DNA from: Pseudopyrenochaeta lycopersici
Taxonomy: Eukaryota; Ascomycota; Dothideomycetes; Pleosporales; Pseudopyrenochaetaceae
NCBI GenBank assembly: GCA_003313425.1
Contig: NHZP01000078.1
Span: 62,001-126,000 of the forward strand
Length of the DNA stretch: 64,000 bases
Reading direction: 5' to 3'
A program made the position numbers and the translations under genes. Positions within the stretch are counted from its first letter, which is position 1. Every line of letters starts with the position of its first letter. The notes under the pieces were generated by a model. The model was not told the DNA's origin, made no database searches, and saw nothing but the letters and a program-made list of their open reading frames with translations. Positions 21,689-31,439 of this stretch are shown piece after piece.

Positions 21689-22630
21689 TGTTAATATGCA
21701 GAGTTTCCAACAATCAAGTCGACTTGGGTTGCTTGATTGACTTCCTTGTCTTACTTGGAAATGTGCTGAGATTGATGTGGTTAAGTTTGCTGCCCTGTAC
21801 TCGGGCCCTTCCGGTTCTGACGAATTTTTCTGCGTAAAAGAAGTTGGCTCGTGATGCTAACGCTGCGCAGTCGGTTCCATTCATTCTAGCCCGGTAGCTG
21901 GTATTGTGGGATCGAGAAACAGAATGAGGTTTCCTTTAGCAAAATTATCATGGCGCCGAGTGGCGGCCTCACCAGTGGGCATTGCGTTCTCAACCCCGCA
22001 GCTGAAAACCTGTGCGCCCCATTGCTCGCTGAACAAACCATGCGCATGAATTGCTGCAGACGCCACAACACAGCTGAGCCTCCCAGCAAGTGCTTTGTAC
22101 ACGCTGTGTTGCGTTTTAAATGGTCACCGGGTCACTGTCCCGCTGCGTGTAACACTGGGTTCGACAACCGTGCAATTACTGGTTTTTGAAGCAAAGACTA
22201 TTTTCATTCGGACGAGACTATTTACTCCCTTTGGGCGGTCGGTTTGGGACGCCTGGGGTGCCGTTTTCTGACGCCAATTTGCCGCGAAACCTTTCTAACC
22301 ACACCGCCGTTCGAGCGCACGCCCCCCCTTCGGATTCCCGTTTTGGGTTAGGCATGACCGCTGATTGGTGTAGGGGTAGGCATGGAGGATGAGCTTTAAT
22401 CTTCAAGTGCTCAGTCTCCTGTCTTCCGCACCACGGCGGCACAGCTGCGACAATACCCTCATACTTTATTCTTAGCGTCAGCATCATGTCTGCCAGCGGC
22501 GTACTTAAACCTCTTTTTTTCACGCTGTTTCTCGGACCACAGTCTCTATGAACGAAGACCGTCCCTTCCCCCCTGATCCCTTCTTCTCGGTCCTCACATC
22601 CAGCTACACCACGGCCGCCTATACGGCCGC
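21689..22630. other. No recognisable gene
   Basis: Short ORFs only (up to 101 codons at 22218-22523, minus strand). Part of the right side may be the 3' untranslated end of the pogo relic. Confidence 0.35.
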
Positions 22631-22770
22631 CTACCCGGCAGTCTCCTCTGCCCGTACGTAGCGCCGCTTACGGGTTTTACGCTTTGTTGAAACCTCAATT
22701 GCGTCTCGCAGGCGCGCTGTTTCTGCGCGCATCAACAAAATCTCATGTGCTATCTGCTGAGCGCCCTTTA

Positions 22771-24120
22771 CAGTGCCCTTCCAAAAGTTCTCGCCGCGCA
22801 CGCACGAGCCACCCTCACCAGCACATGGGCACAAAACTTCAACACCATGAATCTCAGCCAATATATAATATAATTTAATTTTTTTTGAAGCAGTAGTTGC
22901 GCACGGGTTCAGTATTCCGTTTGCCACCCTCGCGCTTTCTTGCATGCATCAATTCGTCGTGGCATACTCATGATGAGGCGCCGAATCAGGCTGGCTGGTA
23001 TGCGACGCCAGCAACTTTTCAATGCAGCGCAAAAGCCATCCCACTCCTCTATAGCTTGACTATAATTGTTGTACTGAGGATAGGATCTATACATGAGCTT
23101 TTTGAGATACCACCAGAGGTGCTCAATTGGGTTGAGATCAGGTGAGTAGGGTGGCCAGTCAACTGTACTGATGTGGTGCTCAGCCAGAAATCTCCTTGTG
23201 GCTGCAGCTGTATGTACGCGCGCGTTGTCCTGCATGAAAAGCTGTGAACGACGCCATGATCGTAAGAGGCCTTTCTTCAAAGCCTTGATGTAACTTTTGG
23301 CGGAGTATCCATAGTTTGGAGCATCAGGATCGCGCTCCATTATGACCAGAGGGCTCCTCTGTGCACGCCCACGTTCATCCAGCCATATTGAACCCCACAC
23401 CATCTGTGCCACCTTCTTACCACAGCTATAGGTTTGAAGCATTATTGTCTTCCATTTCTCTTGTGAATTGCGAAATACCCACTCTTGTGTTTGCCCTGAG
23501 CCCTTCTGAAAGGAGCACTCATCTGAGAAGCGCATAGTGCGTCGATGCCACGGGAAACAAGAGTACTCTCTACAGAACTTGAGCCGCCGCAACGCACGCG
23601 ATTTGTTAAGCTTTGGACGCTTTTTACAAGGAGATTTAGTGAGGCCTTGTCCTTTGAGATACCGCCGCAATGTGGAATGGCTAGGTGGCTTCAAAGTGGT
23701 GCCATCTGGATTCATGACTACTGCCTCTTCAGCTAGCTCTTTGTACGTAATTTTTGGCTGTGCGCGTGCTTTGCGATAGATGATCTTCTTCTGATGAAGC
23801 GATAGTATAGGTGGTCTACCGCTGCGAGGTTTATCTGTTGTTTTGCCGGTTTGTTGATATCTTTTCCTAATGTCGCGTATACCGCGTTCACTGCGGCCAA
23901 ACGCGTCAGCAACTTCAGCGACTGTAGCACCACCATGCAGCATGCCAATAATTTGATTCCGCTGCTGGATTGTTAAATTAGGACGTCTGCGCGTATTTTG
24001 GTCTATTTCTTGAAGAATTTGGCGTTGTGGTGGCATAATTATAATACTGCAAAGTTGAGGTGGTGTTGTTGTGATGGTTCGCGTCGCACAAGCGCGGCGA
24101 GAACTTTTGGAAGGGTACTG
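22771..24120 (-). mobile_element. Tc1-family transposon, complete
   Basis: Inverted repeats of about 30 bp: the left end reads CAGTGCCCTTCCAAAAGTTC and the right end (reverse complement) CAGTACCCTTCCAAAAGTTC; both continue TCGCCGCGC. Both ends are flanked by TA (22769-22770 and 24121-24122), the Tc1/mariner target duplication. The element is 1,350 bp with a single transposase gene and is inserted in a pogo relic. Confidence 0.9.
22909..24036 (-). CDS. Tc1-family (DD34E) transposase
   Basis: I take the ATG at 24036 (MPPQRQILQEI...) as start, giving 375 residues; the frame is open further upstream only because it reads through the inverted repeat. Two helix-turn-helix regions come first (LTIQQRNQIIGMLHGGATVAEVADAFG and the SGRPPILS region). 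The catalytic residues are D in FSDEC, D in FMQDNARVHT and E in SPDLNPIEHLW, with 34 residues between the last two. Length and triad are normal and there are no stops. The gene sits between intact inverted repeats, so the element may be autonomous. Confidence 0.9.
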   Translation of the reverse strand: MPPQRQILQEIDQNTRRRPNLTIQQRNQIIGMLHGGATVAEVADAFGRSERGIRDIRKRYQQTGKTTDKPRSGRPPILSLHQKKIIYRKARAQPKITYKELAEEAVVMNPDGTTLKPPSHSTLRRYLKGQGLTKSPCKKRPKLNKSRALRRLKFCREYSCFPWHRRTMRFSDECSFQKGSGQTQEWVFRNSQEKWKTIMLQTYSCGKKVAQMVWGSIWLDERGRAQRSPLVIMERDPDAPNYGYSAKSYIKALKKGLLRSWRRSQLFMQDNARVHTAAATRRFLAEHHISTVDWPPYSPDLNPIEHLWWYLKKLMYRSYPQYNNYSQAIEEWDGFCAALKSCWRRIPASLIRRLIMSMPRRIDACKKARGWQTEY

Positions 24121-24376
24121 TATAAGCTGCCTTACCTGCTCATCTATAGAACTTGTAGAAGAACCTCTATACTTTTGCATGCGGTTTCGGATTAGCGTTG
24201 ATTGCGCCTCTTTGGTGCTTCGTCCCGGCGCCGTGACGAGTAAGTGTTCTTTGTGGACTTTAGTGGCAGGTGTAGCGCTTGAAGATCGCTTGCGCGAACC
24301 TATGGCAAAGCCACCCACCGTTGTTTCCTTCCCTTGCTCTTAGGCGTGATCCCCAATTCGAACCTGGGACCTGATT

Positions 24377-25227
24377 CTAATATGCCGCGTGGATGATTAC
24401 GACGAGGGGTTGATGATTGAGTCCAAACGTGGGTATACGACTGAGGTCCACAACAGGGGTAAAATGTTCGAGGCCGACAATGGAAAGACTAAAACCGGAA
24501 CCTATCACTGGAGGCCAATGATAAAAGCCACACCTCGGACAAGAAATGCTCGTAACAGCGTTACTATCGCTCATGCGCTGCTGCAGTGGGATATGACCAT
24601 GCCCTGGGAGCTGCGATCCTCCATCAACCAACTGTGACCTAGAGACCTCCATGGTATTTGGCGTTTCCCTCTGTCTAGGCAATATTTGTTCAGAAGTGGA
24701 CCTTCGAGATTTACGCTTGCCGGCCGGATTAGAAGATCGTTCGCGCTGGTCGCTAACTATATGATACAGAGGTTCTGTCAGCGGATTGTCATCTACAGTG
24801 TCTGTGGAGGTGTTTTCCACGTTATTCGTAGCTGTGTCGGAGGCACTTATGGCCGCTTCTGGGTTTCCCTTGTCAAACCACCATGCGACTGTTCATTGTC
24901 AACGACATGTTTAGGGACAGGGTTCAGGTGAGCTCATCACTTACCCCATCCCATCCCTTCCTCTGACTTCAGGAACTTGTCTGCTTCCTCGAACAGACAA
25001 CTGTTGTCATTTGGTAAGTCTTTGAACTTTTCAACCTTAAGCCGATCAATTAATTTGGCAATTATCTCGGCCTTAACCTTTAGCTGTTCCTTAAGCCTCT
25101 TGATTGGCTCGGGCAGTTTCGAATTGACCGCAACCACAAGTCTACCGAATGGTTTCCCGTTGCTATGGCCCCTTGTGCGAGGCCCGAGTGCCTTCGCTTT
25201 TGCTTCGTCGGTCGGTGTCGCTGGCAA
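24377..25227 (-). CDS. Hypothetical two-exon protein
   Basis: Exon 1 is 25227-24945 and exon 2 is 24888-24377, joined across a 56-nt GTAAGT...CAG intron in phase: 795 bases, 264 residues. Unspliced, both parts look like separate ORFs. Exon 1 has a Lys/Glu-rich amphipathic stretch (RLKEQLKVKAEIIAKLIDRL), likely a coiled coil. Exon 2 has a Ser/Arg-rich middle and a C-x2-C pair (SCPRCGFYHW). I recognise no family and the gene could be a chance alignment of frames, although a consensus donor and in-phase junction argue for it. Confidence 0.4.
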
Positions 25228-27195
25228 GGATTAGCCTTTGGCACTTAAGAGTTATAGGTACCAGCGTGCATGTAAACACTCATAGACCTCACGATTACGC
25301 GCAGCGCAGCTTAGTCGATTGTCGAGCTTCAACCGAATATCGTCATGAGCGTCGCACGATGTGTCCCGCCAAAGCTGCATTTGGCACAGCGAACATTGGG
25401 CACAGCTATGTGTGCAACAGCTCGAAGTAGGTGCGGAGAGCTGATGACAACTTTGTCGGCGGCCGTGGCTTCTGAATGCCCTCATGGAATATGCGACGAC
25501 AGTGCGATGCTGGTTTCGCTGCTGCCACCTCCATCACTAGTTGGATGCTGTAGACATTATGTAAGGAAGTATCACTGCTCACCTAGAGAGTATAGGCGAG
25601 TGTCTGCGTATCCGTCCACATTCTCCGGGTTGTGCATTCTCATATATGATGTACGGATGAGAGGGGTAGATAAACCTTTACAATCGCCTTGGATGAGTTG
25701 GAATTAGTTCGCAGTGTTCGCTGAGAGGAAGTTGAACGAACTGCAGTTTTCGTCGAGTTTGTATTCTCTATTGCAACAGTTAGTATCGTGTATTCGCCCT
25801 GTGAATAAGTCTTACATCGCAACGACATTTGCAGGACATCTTCTGTGAGTCTCTTGATATTTTGTGCACCATGCACGAACAACATAGCGGAGATGACTGC
25901 ACTTGTATTGAACCTGAGTGTAATCGCACATTGTTGGTGTACAGAATTATTTAATGGCGTTGTGATAGGGCCCGCTGATGATAACGGGTGGAAAATATGA
26001 GGAGAAGTGACCTGGGCCAAAGTGGGCTGTGATGCAGGTCGAGTGGACTGGGAGTGAGGCGGGTGGAAACTGGCCGTTATAGACAAGATTGCCGAGTCCA
26101 AACGGGTTCCTTTTGCGCAGGCGCGTCCGGATCAGCCATCCTTACATATGCCAGCCGAGATCCGCTCAGGCCATGCGGCTATGTATGACAGACGACTTGG
26201 GCAACGACTGCGGATGCTCCCAGAACTAAACAGCAAAAGCCAGTTTGATCGCCGGGGCACGCTGATGGAGGGGAGCCTCGGCAGTCGCAGAGGGCAAAGC
26301 AAGTCCAGCTTACGATCCCGTTAGCAGCTGGTTGGTTGGAGAAGATTTGCAGACAGCCCAACCCGCGTCATGGCCTGGGAGGAGGAAGAGTTTTGGGAGC
26401 GTCGCAGGGCAGGTGCTCGGGGCCAGAGTGGGATGCAGGACGGAAGCTTTCCTAAGCCGCGCGAGGAGAACCCAGCCTTGGACTGGACTTTCTTACCATG
26501 GAGCCGGTGACAACTATCCGAAGCTGGACAAGGCCAGTTGTGGTGAACCGCGGGCAGTCTATGCGTCGACGTTTGGTGCTGGTTGGCGAAAGTGGCGCTA
26601 GTTGTTAAGACGAGCCGTGCGAACGAAGGGGCCAGGGCGCAAGCAGGCGGCGTGAAGCTAGGTTAGTCGCCTCGCTCAATCAGACCTCCCACACGCGGCG
26701 GCTGGGCTCCCCTTGTGCAGACTCGCAGTTCCATCAGAACAACTTCACCGCCATCAACCACACCCCCCTCCCCAACAGGCCTTGTAGCGCAAGGCCGTCG
26801 CCCGCGTGCCGTCCCTGGTGCTCGTCCGTCCGCGCGAGACACAGCGACCGCCCTGGTCTGCTTTTGCAGCTCGCTTGCGCACTGTCGCGCCGAAAGATAA
26901 GCAAATTCAACTTCTTCGAAAGAAATTGTCTCGACAGTGAGCCACCAGGTCATTCAAAGAGGCGGACGGAGGTAATGTGGGAGAAACCACATTTTGAGTC
27001 GGAGAAGTAGCCCTGAAATTGTCTTGTAGATCCGAATTGTCTCCTAGAACTTTTACCCTTCCAAATATTTTGCAGATAAAATAATGAATAATGTCCCCCC
27101 TATGTAATGGAAAGCGTCTTGTGCAGGGAAAATTAGATCATTTAAGCTGGTATATCTTGACAGGCCAGGATTTTAACACCAAGGACTAATGAGGC
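25228..27195. other. No confident gene; GC-rich second half
   Basis: A minus-strand frame at 25640-26101 has a plausible intron (donor GTAAGA near 25820, TACTAAC branch, TAG acceptor near 25775) but no ATG start and no recognised domain. The stretch 26110-26960 is GC-rich with overlapping ORFs on both strands and no motif. Confidence 0.35.
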
Positions 27196-28476
27196 GTGAA
27201 CGAGCGAAGTAGTGATGAAATTAACCTCGCATACTCTTGCATCTCATACACATGGGGCCCTGGCCGCGGGCATAACCCCTTCGATCCATCACTTCTAGTT
27301 TCGGATCGCACGATCCCTGCCTTGCAAACCTTCACCCGACATCGGCCCTCCTGCTCGAGTATTTGGATTGACCCATTCTGCGTCCCATCCATGGAGCCTG
27401 AGCGAACGCAGACACTTGAGAGCATGGGCTATATCTACGCGCGAGCAGATGAAGTCCTGGTCGTTCTCTCATCAGCCGCGCTGCCGGCACTTACTCGCAT
27501 GCTCGACTCCAGTCACCTAGACGTCACCGATCTAGCAGTTCTAGAGAGCGAGGGGTGGGTAGGGCGCGCGTGGACATATCAGGAGGCTGTGAACAGCAAA
27601 GCGCTTTTACTCTCCTGCGAAGGGGAGGCGAGCGCACTTGTCCGGCGAACCCATTCTTCGACTGTTTAGGTTACGCATTGGCTTATTGTACGGGCTCAAT
27701 ACTGGACAAACTTCGTGTCTATCCCCGACTGAACACTTTTGAGGATATCATGGCCGATTTCTATACCGCGTTTTACGAAGATCGAGCTGCACTAAATATC
27801 ATGTCGAATATGGATCGCCGGGTCCAAGAACGTGCGGAGGATCATTTCTATGCCATGATTGGAGCGATCAGTGCAGAGCGGTCAAGTGCAATTGGAAAGC
27901 TGCAGCCTGGCGAAGCGTTCATGAGAGTTTGCGAAACGAAAAGCGATTTTTCTTTCATCTATTCTGCGACGAAGCGGGCGGAAATGCCTCTGAAAAGGTG
28001 GCGGCCTATTCATGGTGACTTGCCGTCTATACTTCCATGGCATTCCTGTGGTAGTCGACAGCGTGGACAGTTATGTCATGATGGACTATGGCTTGACGAC
28101 ATGCTTGTCGTTCACCCAGCACAGCCGCAAGAAGAAGCAAGACTGTTTGTCCAGCGCTGGCTGACCGCTTTCTGGCAAAATCACATGAATTCACAGGAAG
28201 ACCTCGAAGAGGCTGCGTATGCTGCGCTCCGGGTTATGGGCTTCACCGGAAGCCCGCGATGTGTGACTACCGCCAGAGGATTTTTTTTATTCGTTTGAGC
28301 CAGTCACGAGTGAGCAAGTGATTAAAATCTTGGTAAGCACAGCGCTTAGATGGAGGATGGGAGCCCCTGGCTTAGTCTTATATGAAGAGAGAGATAAGCA
28401 AAGAATTTCGTATGTTCCTGGCGTTTATCTTGGAGCTGTTGAAGAGAAGTACGCCACGTCAGTCCGAGTAAGCTAA
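27196..28476 (+). pseudogene. HET-domain gene with two frameshifts
   Basis: The frame from 27196 enters at the HET motif (CISYTWGPGRG), then IWIDPFCVPSMEPERTQTL, MGYIYARADEVLVVL and GRAWTYQEAVNSKALLL. A first frameshift lies at about 27610-27650; reading resumes (NPFFDCLGYAL...) in the frame ending at 28298. A second occurs in a run of eight T at 28270-28277: shifting there continues FYSFEPVTSEQVIKILVSTA... to TAA at 28476. No ATG precedes the HET domain in frame, so the N-terminus is missing or on an unseen exon. Apart from these lesions the sequence is open and protein-like. Both frameshifts are at or near short repeats and could be sequence errors. Confidence 0.65.
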
Positions 28477-28844
28477 TATGGCCAGTGTTAATACGAGTGA
28501 GTTTTAATTAGCATAGTTCTAGCCTATATTCAGTTGCTTTGAGAAGTCATCCAACACTGGACGCAAACGCGGCTCGGAGCAGATTAAGCACAATCTCGAC
28601 AGATTTCATTCCTTGCACTTAGAGTTTTTTGTGACCGCTTGTCATCTCCAATCGCACGGTTTGATAAATCGAGCAGTGTACGCGCCCTTCCAAGACCGTT
28701 TCAACGTGAGAAGCATCAGTTCCACTTCGCGGCTGTACTAACTAGCATACAAACTCAACCCGCTATAATGAGTCAGAGTCCGAGATTCTCAAAATAAAGA
28801 GCATAGTTCAAGCTATGACTCCGGCAACTGCAATACTCCAATTA

Positions 28845-29760
28845 TCAGCACTTCACGTCCAAGATGTCCTGGTCGATTGTCGACTCCTCTCCAGAAGTGT
28901 TGATGAATCCGGTGAGAGCTGAGCTGTTGTTCGTTGCTTTAACACCTTTGATCTTTTCTCCTGTGCGCTCGTAGATCGTTTTGGAGATGGCTTCTTCACA
29001 CATCTCTTTAAGTATGTTGTTAGCGGCTTGCTGTCTCTCCAGCTCTTGAAGGAGTTTCTTTCTGCTCTCTTCCGATTCCTTGCTCTGCTATGACACATGG
29101 CTTAGCTCACTGCTCCTGCTCACTGTAAGCTGTTGGATACTGCGTTCTATCTCTGCTGTTTCGGTGTCTGCTCGGGCGATCTGTTGTCGAACGACGGCCT
29201 CGTTCTGTTGAAGCATCATATCCTTCATCTCTTTCATCAGACTCTCTTGGCGGGACGTTGTAAGACTGTGATATGTCAGAGAAATGCATCGTAGGTTTGT
29301 AGGAGCGAAGGTGGGTACATTGTCGCTTAGAGAGTGCCACGCTAAGAGTACCTTTGCAGTCGCTGAGCTGCCCTCTGAATGTCTTGATTCGTTCTAGCCC
29401 AAACAACCCAATCTTCCATCTATCCATCTAGAACATCTTGTCCACTGAATGCGCCATCCAATGCTCCACTTGTGATTGAAACGCTCTGCATGCTCTATCG
29501 TAGTTCTCGACAGCATGCTTGATCTGGTTGCTTAGAACGATTTGTGAGGAATTTTCTTGCAATGCTTTGTCCGCATCTTGGGGGCGTATATAACGGAGAT
29601 ACCTTTCCACGCTGGTGCAGCGCCGCTGTCCCCTTTGCCCTTGAAATGGCTCTCATCTCTCTCATCTGCTTCCTCGTCTGCTTCTCGGGTTCGATCGTAC
29701 TCAGCATCATTCTGATGTACTTCGACGTCCAGCTGCGCATCGAATGAAGTTTTGGTATAC
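28845..29760 (-). pseudogene. HeLo-like N-terminal domain (PF17111-type) gene, damaged
   Basis: The minus strand reads SNQIKHAVENYDRACRAFQS (about 29540), then DRWKIGLFGLERIKTFRGQL and SDCKGTLSVAL, then MLQQNEAVVRQQIARADTET. After a 36-nt GTGAGC...TAG intron in phase it continues QSKESEESRKKLLQELERQQ and runs to TGA at 28845. This is the order of the Helo_like_N family, N-terminal domain of fungal STAND receptors. Lesions: TAG at the position expected to be Trp before DRWKIG (about 29427), a frameshift near a C5 run at about 29588, and an unclear junction near 29300. The C-terminal 90 residues are clean. The upstream acidic sequence (to about 29760) is in another frame. Confidence 0.55.
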
Positions 29761-29875
29761 AGCTATGTCTGGGAAAGAAGAGTAGCCGCTGTATTTGGCT
29801 TTCTTCAAGTAGGACTATCATCATCTAGTGTTATCGCAGCTGTACAAGTCTAGGTCAGCGCACAAAGGCGCTTTT

Positions 29876-29957
29876 TGATGGCTGCTGGATTCGAACCAAC
29901 TAGGTCTTGCGACAGCAAGGTCCTCTGCCAGGTGTTTGACCACCACACCAAGCCACC
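29876..29957 (-). tRNA. tRNA-like sequence, probably a pseudo-tRNA
   Basis: Reading the minus strand: a 7-bp acceptor stem (GGTGGCT with AGCCATC, one G-U), a D arm GTGT...ACAC with loop GGTGGTCAA, and a T arm GTTGG-TTCGAAT-CCAGC containing a perfect B-box GGTTCGAATCC. The A-box region TGGTGTGGTGG is also good. The middle is abnormal: about ten extra bases (CTGGCAGAGG) stand between D arm and a possible anticodon arm with CTGTC (GTC, Asp-like), and that loop is one base short. No T-run follows the 3' end on the transcribed strand. It is more likely a pseudogene or tRNA-derived repeat. Confidence 0.45.
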
Positions 29958-30665
29958 AGTGAGGCTAATATACATGTAGGAATGGAAAGATTGTCAGTAG
30001 TAAACCACGTGACTGTAGATGTCCTGGGCTTACACTTTTAGTACTCTAGACTCTACATCATCTCTACTAACGGCCGATGGACGCCGCCGATTTGAAGGAC
30101 ACATACTGACTTCATCGCATTTATCGCGTCGGGTGTCCGAATCCAATTGGTATTGTTTTCCCCGCACTAATGATGTCTTGGATGGAGTCTTGTGCGTCAC
30201 AGTACCAGACAATGAACAAAGCCGCTGCGAACAACACAAAAGTTCTTTAGAGTAGTTTTTACCGTATCCCATTCAGTTTAGAGATCGTAAGCTGCTGGAA
30301 AAGTGTATTTTGGTTTGGGAAGTGCCAACAATGCCCGAGTGAAGCCCGTTTCTACTCCCGCGATCGTATTGCGCACTAAGCTGCAGGATCAGACACTCCT
30401 ATGCCCTTTGGGTAAGCTAAATATGCACTTGCAACGCTATTCTATAGTCTATCCTCACAGACAAATTCGGTTAATGACGGTAGTTGCAGATGTTGGTATT
30501 AAAAGGGTTTAAGGGTATTTCGGTCAAGGACTGCCACCTATGTTCTCTTTTATGCTTTTTCGGTAAGTCATAATTTAATTTAATAGCATAGAATAGCGTA
30601 GCACATTACTGCATAGGTACTAATTATCAAGAAATTTAGCCATAAAGCTGAACGCCAAAGCCAAA
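29958..30665. other. No recognisable gene
   Basis: Short ORFs only; likely 5' flank of the plus-strand HeLo-like fragment. Confidence 0.35.
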
Positions 30666-31229
30666 ATGCGAGACTTCAGCGGTCGAACAGATTTGAAGTT
30701 CGGCGACATAGAGGCAGATATAGACAAAATTCAGCAATGCCTCGATATCTGTGCTGAAGCTTCTGTCCGTATATTTCGCATCTGCCACACTATCGAAGGC
30801 GGTTCCACTCAACCTGAGAACGAGCTTTTTGCTACGCCCAACATCGCTCGCATGACTACGCTTGACATACTCGACGAGTACGCTGAAATGCTTGCTAGCA
30901 TATCCACGCGGCTTCAGAATGATGTCGTAGTTGTCCGCCGACGATTAGATTGTCTTGAGTCGCATACACTCCAGACCAACCAACATATAGAAACGCACTT
31001 GTCCATATCGGCTATTCCATACAACGAACCACATCAAGGTAGAACCGTCTTACAAACAATCTCAACGGGCAGGGATAGCCAGCAGATCTTAGTATCGACA
31101 TCTGGTGGCTCAATATATGCCCGAAACGTCACCAACGGACCACGATCATCGCAATTGCTGGGACAGATATCTGACGTTTCTCTTGTACATTTGAATAGTA
31201 ACGGACCTATCTCAGCAGACGACACATAA
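30666..31229 (+). CDS. HeLo-like (STAND N-terminal type) protein, C-terminal part
   Basis: 187 codons from ATG at 30666. The pattern ADIDKIQQCLDICAEASVRI followed later by DSQQILVSTSGGSIYARNVT and RSSQLLGQISDVSLVHL is the conserved tail of fungal N-terminal HeLo-like/STAND proteins (LSxI..CL.IC..A... then ...VSTxGD.I.A..V..G.RS.Q..GQ.SD). In that family an alpha-helical region of over 150 residues normally precedes it; none is recognisable upstream. So either a short variant or a 5'-truncated gene. It has the opposite orientation to the related relic at 28845-29760. Confidence 0.5.
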   Translation: MRDFSGRTDLKFGDIEADIDKIQQCLDICAEASVRIFRICHTIEGGSTQPENELFATPNIARMTTLDILDEYAEMLASISTRLQNDVVVVRRRLDCLESHTLQTNQHIETHLSISAIPYNEPHQGRTVLQTISTGRDSQQILVSTSGGSIYARNVTNGPRSSQLLGQISDVSLVHLNSNGPISADDT

Positions 31230-31439
31230 TAAGAAACAATTCAATAGGTGATTAACAGAACTAACTAATCACCTAATCTCTCAAATTTCCCAAATTGGTC
31301 TATCATACGTTATGAATACTCAGCATATAATATTGTTACTCATGATCCTCTTGTGCTATGTTGTTGCCGAAAGCAGGTAAATGACTTCTGAAACGGTTTG
31401 CCTAGCATATTTGTTGCACTTACACCAGGACCTTCCAAG
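31230..31439. other. AT-rich spacer
   Basis: Nothing recognisable; precedes the hAT end at 31440. Confidence 0.3.

Larger units (their letters stand above)
22631..24318 (-). pseudogene. Pogo/Tan1-like transposase C-terminus, split by a Tc1 element
   Basis: Two flanks of the Tc1 insertion belong together: 24318-24121 (…MQKYRGSSTSSIDEQVRQLI) and 22768-22631 (KGAQQIAHEILLMRAETARL, then a K/R-rich tail ending RRYVRAEETAG). Joined, they form the basic coiled C-terminus characteristic of pogo/Fot1 transposases. The DDE and DNA-binding parts are not present upstream of 24320. The relic is thus a C-terminal remnant that later received the Tc1 element. Confidence 0.6.

Noticed and set aside
22909..24318. 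469-residue transposase as one protein
   Set aside because: The first 94 codons read through the inverted repeat and a pogo remnant; the ATG at 24036 is the Tc1 start.
25640..26101. 153-codon minus-strand protein with a TACTAAC intron
   Set aside because: No ATG start, splicing creates a stop, and no domain is recognised.
26179..26953. Several ORFs in the GC-rich stretch
   Set aside because: High GC content keeps frames open on both strands; compositions are Ala/Arg/Gly-rich without domains.
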